Source: an uncultured Collinsella sp.
GTDB lineage: Bacteria; Actinomycetota; Coriobacteriia; Coriobacteriales; Coriobacteriaceae
Direction: 5' to 3'
DNA: 25,735 bases
NCBI GenBank assembly: GCA_900542275.1
Contig: UQMW01000032.1
Span: 1 to 25,735 of the forward strand
Positions within the stretch are counted from its first letter, which is position 1. Every line of letters starts with the position of its first letter. This document shows positions 21,704-25,735 of this stretch, piece by piece. The position numbers were made by a program, and so were the translations under genes. The notes beneath the pieces are model-generated. The model saw nothing but the letters and a program-made list of their open reading frames with translations. It made no database searches and had not been told where the DNA came from.

Positions 21704-22786
21704 ATGGACGGCATTGCTTCTAGTGTTCCGCTGATTGCTCGGCCGAGTTTCGACCGCGCTTGCAGCGTTGTGCCGTCCGAATATGTTCAGGCTTGGGAAT
21801 GGTTCTTGCGCGAGGAGCAGCGTGGCGGCCTATGGGACAAACTCCCGCATCGCACCAATGCCGATAGCCCTCAATATCCCTTTCGCCTGACGATTGATTC
21901 TGAGCTCTTTCCGGTGTCGCGCGATTCGGGCATCTTTTGGCCTGGTCGCGGGCGCGTTAATCAGCCGCGCGAAAAGACCTTCGCCCTTTCGGTGCACAAT
22001 TCCAAGCGCGGCGCCTACCCCGATGTTCCGCCGCTCTATCTTGAGGACGGCACGTGGGTGCTCAAGTACTCGTCGCAAAGTGCTTCGGTCGAAAACTGGC
22101 GCGACCAGGACTACAACCAAAAGATGATCAACTGCATGGAGTGCGGCGTTCCCGTTGGCGTGTTCTTTGCAACGAGCGCCGGCTACAAAGTGCTGGGCCT
22201 AGCGTTCGTTGAGCGTTACGAGCCCGAGAACAGCTGGTTTGTGCTGCACGGTCCCGTCCACAAGGGCGGACCCGATGCGCGTTTCTTCCCTGATATGAGC
22301 TACATGAAGGACGCTCCGGTCGCGGCGGAGTTTTCCGGCACTCCAGCGAGCGACGATGAAAAGGTCCGTTATGCGTTGCGTCGCGAGCGAATCGGCCAGC
22401 AGCGTTTTCGCAATCAGCTTTTTGAGGCTTATACCGGTCGATGTGCCGTCTCGGGCTGCAATGTGGATGAAGCTCTCGAGGCCGCGCATATCGAGAACTA
22501 CTCGGGTCCCAAGTCGCAAGTTGTCAGCAACGGTATTCTGCTGCGCCGTGACTTGCACTCGCTGTTCGATGCTCATTTGATTTCGTTTGAGCTGGTGCGT
22601 GGCGACTATCAACTTTGCGGGTCGTATCTTCTGCGGCATACGGACTATGCGGCGTTTGCAGGGTCGGTGTTGCGTGAGCCGGACGAACATCGCCTGCGTC
22701 CCAACGCTCGATTCCTCGAGGCTCATCGTGCCGAGTTTGATTTCTCGGAATCGCGGCGCCGGGCGGAAGCCGTTGCTCCGTATTAG
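21704..22786 (+). CDS. HNH endonuclease with N-terminal recognition-like domain
   Basis: A 360-residue cytosolic protein. The C-terminal part (about 232-300) is an HNH_2-type nuclease: FRNQLFEAYTGRCAVSGC (Cys247, Cys252), ALEAAHIENYSGPK (His262), SNGILLRRDLHSLFDAHLI (Asn276, His285). The N-terminal 200 residues contain WVLKYSSQSAS...NQKMINCMECGVPVGVFF, a layout seen in restriction-like HNH proteins with an SRA/PUA-like DNA-reading domain, so a modification-dependent nuclease is plausible but unproven. No methyltransferase lies nearby, which fits a type IV-like enzyme. I chose the ATG at 21704 with GGAGG 7 bp upstream; a GTG at 21674 extends the frame. A GATAAT (21668) may be its -10. Confidence 0.85.
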   Translation: MDGIASSVPLIARPSFDRACSVVPSEYVQAWEWFLREEQRGGLWDKLPHRTNADSPQYPFRLTIDSELFPVSRDSGIFWPGRGRVNQPREKTFALSVHNSKRGAYPDVPPLYLEDGTWVLKYSSQSASVENWRDQDYNQKMINCMECGVPVGVFFATSAGYKVLGLAFVERYEPENSWFVLHGPVHKGGPDARFFPDMSYMKDAPVAAEFSGTPASDDEKVRYALRRERIGQQRFRNQLFEAYTGRCAVSGCNVDEALEAAHIENYSGPKSQVVSNGILLRRDLHSLFDAHLISFELVRGDYQLCGSYLLRHTDYAAFAGSVLREPDEHRLRPNARFLEAHRAEFDFSESRRRAEAVAPY

Positions 22787-22904
22787 CTGGGCGTGGCCCG
22801 TCGCAACCCAATCATGTCGATTGATCGGATCGCGTCGCGCCGCAACGAGAGCCGCACGATCCTGCCATCCTCTTCTCAACAGGTAAAACAGGAAAGGGGA
22901 GACC

Positions 22905-23186
22905 ATGGGATGGCGAAGCGATATCGCGCGCGGCGCATACGGTAACTTACCGCGCGTTTTGATGGATCGGAGCTTATTTCCGCTCATCGAGGCCAGCTGC
23001 AGCCAAATCTGTCTGCCCTGTCCTTGCTGCGGTACAGACCTTCCGTGCCTAGACATCACCTTCATCGATGCCCGCGATAAGCACGCCACCGACCCGCGGG
23101 TTCGAACGGGCCTGCGCCTCCCGGTCTATCCTCAGCAATGCCCGACCTGTGGATGCGCCATTACCTATGACGATGCGGACACCTAA
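22905..23186 (+). CDS. Small zinc-ribbon-like hypothetical protein
   Basis: A 93-residue protein with two cysteine pairs, CPCCGTDLPC (about 39-48) and CPTCGCAI (about 79-86), likely one treble-clef or zinc-ribbon site. No other domain is recognised. The RBS AAGGGGAG precedes the ATG. It follows the HNH gene by 118 bp in the same direction, and I see no terminator between them, so co-transcription is possible. Function unknown. Confidence 0.7.
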   Translation: MGWRSDIARGAYGNLPRVLMDRSLFPLIEASCSQICLPCPCCGTDLPCLDITFIDARDKHATDPRVRTGLRLPVYPQQCPTCGCAITYDDADT

Positions 23187-23198
23187 TTGCCTGATGGC

Positions 23199-23291
23199 GA
23201 GCGAGGATTTTTGGACGATCGAAAACCGAGCGTGGATAATCTCCCGTTTTTGGGCTGAAGGGCTGTCAAAAACGGGAGATTTTCCACGCTC
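23199..23291. repeat. Palindromic repeat family A, copy 3
   Basis: A 25-bp stem with one mismatch: 23228-23252 (GAGCGTGGATAATCTCCCG then TTTTTG) with 23267-23291, loop 14 nt. The same stem core is at 124-187. An outer unit, GAGCGAGGATTTTTGGACG, precedes it at 23200-23218. It lies between the stops of convergent genes but lacks a following T tract, so it is not a standard terminator. Confidence 0.85.
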
Positions 23292-23316
23292 AGCCGTTTC
23301 TGCCTTATAAGATGCC

Positions 23317-24015
23317 CTACAGGTAAATCCCCTCGTACAAGGTCTTGTGGAACTGGGTGTGGTGGTCGCGTGCCCAGGTGAAGAGCGCCTGGTCAAAGTT
23401 GTCCTGGCTGGCGGGGATGCCGTAGACGCCGGCGACTTCCACGCGCACGAACTCCAGCGCGGGCAGCTTGTTGATGGCCGTGAGTGCAAACGGCGACGTG
23501 GGCTCCTCGAACAGGTAATGGCTGCCTTGCAGCGCGCCGCAGCCGGTGCAGGTGCTGGCGAGCGATACGGTCTTGGTGGTGCGCGACGTTACGGGCTTGT
23601 AGCCGCAGCGCTCGCGCAGGTAGTCGCGGATCTCGGCCGGCACGCAGCCCAGCGTGGGGACGATGGCCACGGCGTTGGCGCAGGCGGTGTCGATCACGAT
23701 GTGGCCCGCGTCGTCCATGGCGGGCGCGCCGCCGGGCGCGGCCTTGCTGCCCGAGTCCTCGGCCGCCCAATACGGAATGCCAAAGGCCGCGACCGTCGTC
23801 TGCTCGTGGCACTTCCAACATTCGCGCTTGCCCAGCACCAGGTAGATGTAGGGCGCGCTGGGGTCGGAGCGATCCACGCCGGGCAGCCACGCGGCAAAGG
23901 GCTCGGGGTTGACGCCATCGGGCACGTACCAGATCTTCTTGGCCCGGTCCCACTTGGCGCCCAGGGCCTTGGCCTTGTCTTTGTGCGAAAAGGGAACATC
24001 GAGCTCGGTGCGCAT
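23317..24015 (-). CDS. DUF5710-domain protein with zinc-binding cysteines
   Basis: A 232-residue protein. Residues 1-44 match the DUF5710 pattern (LDVPFSHKDKAKALGAKWD, then KKIWYVPDGV), a small domain often found in DNA-related or plasmid proteins. Then come CWKCHEQT (near residue 67-74) and TCTGCG (near 155), which could form a zinc site, and a C-terminal region with LFEEPTSPFALTAINKLPALEFVRVEV. No catalytic motif is visible. I chose the ATG at 24015 with AAAGGAG 6 bp upstream; the longer frame to 24240 lacks an RBS. Function unknown. Confidence 0.78.
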   Translation of the reverse strand: MRTELDVPFSHKDKAKALGAKWDRAKKIWYVPDGVNPEPFAAWLPGVDRSDPSAPYIYLVLGKRECWKCHEQTTVAAFGIPYWAAEDSGSKAAPGGAPAMDDAGHIVIDTACANAVAIVPTLGCVPAEIRDYLRERCGYKPVTSRTTKTVSLASTCTGCGALQGSHYLFEEPTSPFALTAINKLPALEFVRVEVAGVYGIPASQDNFDQALFTWARDHHTQFHKTLYEGIYL

Positions 24016-24318
24016 GGCGGCTCCTTTGTGCGGCTTGCGGTGCATGTGCTCCAAGGATACCCCAGCGGCGAGTGTGTGGTCGCTAAACGAGCACTTCGAC
24101 CGCCCGAGAAGCCGCGGAGCATTTTGGCGAGGGTGCACCGTCAAGTAAATGGGCAAGCAAATGGTCAGCTTTTGGTCAGTTGAGCGGCAACCTTGCCAAA
24201 AGCTTGACGGATTTGCATTTAGACGTCGACGAATGAACACTTTGGTTGCGCCGCGGCAAAAAACTGCTGGTCGTTTGCCGAAAACTCGCCAGGACCGCCA
24301 GCGGCCGCCGACGCGCGT

Positions 24319-24326
24319 GCTATCTT
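24319..24326 (+). promoter_or_regulatory. Extended -10 of a probably leaderless gene
   Basis: TGCTATCTT (24318-24326) fits an extended -10 (TGnTATCTT). It ends 6 bp before the ATG at 24333, so transcription would start at or next to the start codon. No RBS is present. Confidence 0.5.
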
Positions 24327-24332
24327 CGCGCC

Positions 24333-25436
24333 ATGGGTTACTTTATCGTTTCACATAACGCTGCGTTGGCGCTTTTGGCGCACCTGCCGAACCCTCGTTT
24401 TGGGGATTCGGAACCAGAGGTCGTGTCGATTGCAGGTGCCTGTGCGCTGTTGGACCAAGAGGCGCAGGATTTTATCGATCGCTATGATCTGGGGATCCAA
24501 ACGCTGGATTTGCTGGTGCCATCGCGTGCCGACCGTCGGCAGAGCAAGCATGTTAAGACGCACCTGTGCACCAACGAGCTCCCGGCGGGCTCGTTTATCT
24601 CGCTGGGCCACTGGATGGGCGGCCTGGATGCGTATGTGTGCTCCCCCGAGCTGGCGTTTGTGCAGGTTGCGCACGACAGCTCTGCGGCCGAGGCCATCTA
24701 TGCCGGCTATGCCATGACATCGAACTACCGGTTGGATAACCTTGCTCCCGGTGGGGTGACAAGCAGGGATGGGGGCATGCGCGATGGCAGGCTCACGACG
24801 AAGGAGCTCATTGCGGCGTGTATCGAGGCGTCCCCAAAGGTAAGGGGTCTCGCGAAGGCAAAGGCGCTGCTTGCGTATGTGATCGAGGGATCGCGCTCTC
24901 CGAGGGAGTCGGGGCTGTGCATGTTTATGTCGCTGCCTGCGCGCTGCGGCGGGTATGCATTGGGCAAGGCCGAACTCAACAAGAAGGCTTTCATTCGCGA
25001 TGGACTCAACGATGGGCGCGAGCGCAAACTGCGCGTGTTGGAGCGCACGCCCGACATTACGCTTACGGCTAAAGTCGAGGTGGGCAGGGATAAAGTAAAG
25101 GCCGGGCTGCTGCCAGAGGTGCTGACCGCGATGGTCGACTACGACAGCGATGCCATTCATGATGGAAGCGAGAAGATCCACAAGGATGCCGAGCGCCGCA
25201 ACGAGTTGGAACTGCTTGAGGGAGTAGCGTATTTTACGGTGACAACCGACCAAGCAATTGACTACGACAAGCTCGTTCGGCTGTGCGAACGCATCCGACG
25301 GAAGCTGCATCGGAATAAGCGCCCCATCTTTAACAAGGCGATGAGTGCAGAACAGCGATATTTTGCCCATGCGCGTGCCGAAACGAAGCGATTTTGGCTC
25401 TGGCAAGCCGTTATCGATGCGCATCAGTATTGGTAG
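24333..25436 (+). CDS. AbiEi/DUF559-like hypothetical protein
   Basis: A 367-residue protein of a type frequent in Coriobacteriia. The middle (about 95-130) has the AbiEi-like pattern DAYVCSPELAFVQVAHDSS..AIYAGYAMTSNY, followed by LTTKELIAACIEASPKVRGLAKAKALLAYVIEGSRSPRES. The C-terminal part (about 260-340) has LTAMVDYDSDAIHDGSEKIHKDAERRNELELLEGVAYFTVTTDQ, which resembles the Vsr/DUF559 PD-(D/E)xK-like nuclease fold. AbiEi proteins act in abortive infection as antitoxin/regulators of type IV systems; here no AbiEii nucleotidyltransferase adjoins it. The start at 24333 lacks an RBS but has a -10 box 6 bp before it, suggesting a leaderless mRNA; an upstream TTG at 24246 adds unnatural residues. 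Confidence 0.7.
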   Translation: MGYFIVSHNAALALLAHLPNPRFGDSEPEVVSIAGACALLDQEAQDFIDRYDLGIQTLDLLVPSRADRRQSKHVKTHLCTNELPAGSFISLGHWMGGLDAYVCSPELAFVQVAHDSSAAEAIYAGYAMTSNYRLDNLAPGGVTSRDGGMRDGRLTTKELIAACIEASPKVRGLAKAKALLAYVIEGSRSPRESGLCMFMSLPARCGGYALGKAELNKKAFIRDGLNDGRERKLRVLERTPDITLTAKVEVGRDKVKAGLLPEVLTAMVDYDSDAIHDGSEKIHKDAERRNELELLEGVAYFTVTTDQAIDYDKLVRLCERIRRKLHRNKRPIFNKAMSAEQRYFAHARAETKRFWLWQAVIDAHQYW

Positions 25437-25475
25437 GGGCGGTAACAGGGGGTTAGAATTAGCGGCCATATATCC

Positions 25476-25655
25476 AGGTCTAATACTTTTCCCGAGAAGT
25501 GAACGAGCCAGAATGGACCCCCGAAACATCGACACTTTTAGGGGCCCGTTTCCTGCGGTTTTGCTGCTGGAATCCTGCGGTTTTGACGTCAAAAAGTGTG
25601 GATGCTCCAGGGGTCCAAATAAGCTCGTTCACTTCTCGGGAAAAGTATTAGACCT
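25476..25655 (-). repeat. Long palindromic element B, copy 2 (inverted)
   Basis: Perfect 33-nt outer arms, 25476-25508 and 25623-25655 (core AATACTTTTCCCGAGAAGTG), and imperfect inner arms 25514-25539 and 25591-25617. TCCTGCGG occurs twice in the loop (25551 and 25573, 22 bp apart), the reverse complement of the CCGCAGGA pair in copy 1. The whole element aligns to copy 1 only when reversed. It lies 40 bp after the stop of the AbiEi-like gene, whose transcripts may end in it. Confidence 0.9.
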
Positions 25656-25735
25656 CAATTTATAGGGGGTTATTTATATATGGCTGCGAGACCCATCCGC
25701 GCCTGATCGGGGCAATCACCGGGGCTGTTTGGGCG
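25656..25735. other. Window edge, possible gene start
   Basis: AGGGGG (25664-25669) followed by ATG (25680) starts a frame that stops after eight residues; the +1-shifted continuation (LIGAITGAVWA) looks membrane-like. The minus strand is also open from 25735 to a TAA at 25670-25672 (last residues GLAAIYK). Neither can be decided here. Confidence 0.2.

Noticed and set aside
25680..25706. Short ORF at the right edge
   Set aside because: It stops after eight residues; a frameshifted continuation looks membrane-like, but the window ends too soon to judge.
1..25735. tRNA or rRNA genes, and insertion sequences
   Set aside because: No cloverleaf, rRNA core or transposase reading frame was recognised by eye; a tRNAscan or Rfam search would settle RNA genes.

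Overview
The window is chromosomal DNA from a high-GC bacterium. Gene content, protein style and intergenic repeats point to a gut actinobacterium of the Coriobacteriia, most likely Collinsella or a close relative. This placement comes from recognising protein types, not from a marker gene; no rRNA or tRNA gene is visible.

Layout. 1-315: edge sequence and a palindromic repeat. 316-4220: recQ helicase, a GntR/UTRA regulator and a SIS-domain sugar-phosphate deglycase/isomerase-like enzyme (first GntR-SIS pair). 4256-4437: a long palindromic element. 4462-8146: an L-2-hydroxyacid dehydrogenase divergent from metA (predicted acetyl-CoA dependent), a 5-formyltetrahydrofolate cyclo-ligase, and a hicA-hicB toxin-antitoxin pair with its own promoter/operator. 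8160-11198: a large M16C (presequence-protease-like) zinc peptidase. 11199-11679: repeats. 11680-16498: a second GntR/UTRA regulator followed by a complete mannose-family PTS (IIA, IIB, IIC, IID) with a second SIS-domain enzyme between IIB and IIC. This is the architecture of glucoselysine/fructoselysine (Amadori product) PTS operons. 16511-16790: arrays of GAGAGAT repeats. 16968-18807: a PilZ (c-di-GMP receptor) protein and a frameshifted membrane-anchored surface protein. 18856-21620: an unknown minus-strand gene and two exported TasA/CalY-like proteins. 21704-25436: an HNH endonuclease, a small zinc-ribbon protein, a DUF5710 zinc protein and an AbiEi/DUF559-like protein, a possible small defence cluster. 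25476-25655: a second, inverted copy of the long palindromic element.

How the parts fit. The PTS would import and phosphorylate a glycated amino acid or amino sugar, and the SIS enzymes would cleave or isomerise the 6-phosphate product under GntR control. PilZ, the membrane protein and the two TasA-like proteins could form a c-di-GMP-linked surface-fibre module; the three surface proteins share a C-terminal motif.

The most unusual features are: (1) two opposed copies of a roughly 180-nt near-perfect palindrome whose stems have changed by paired substitutions; (2) at least three further families of intergenic palindromic repeats; (3) a one-base frameshift in a C-rich tract of the surface-protein gene; (4) a terminator placed directly before the ribosome binding site of the second TasA-like gene. 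All functions are inferred by reading the sequence; no database search was run.
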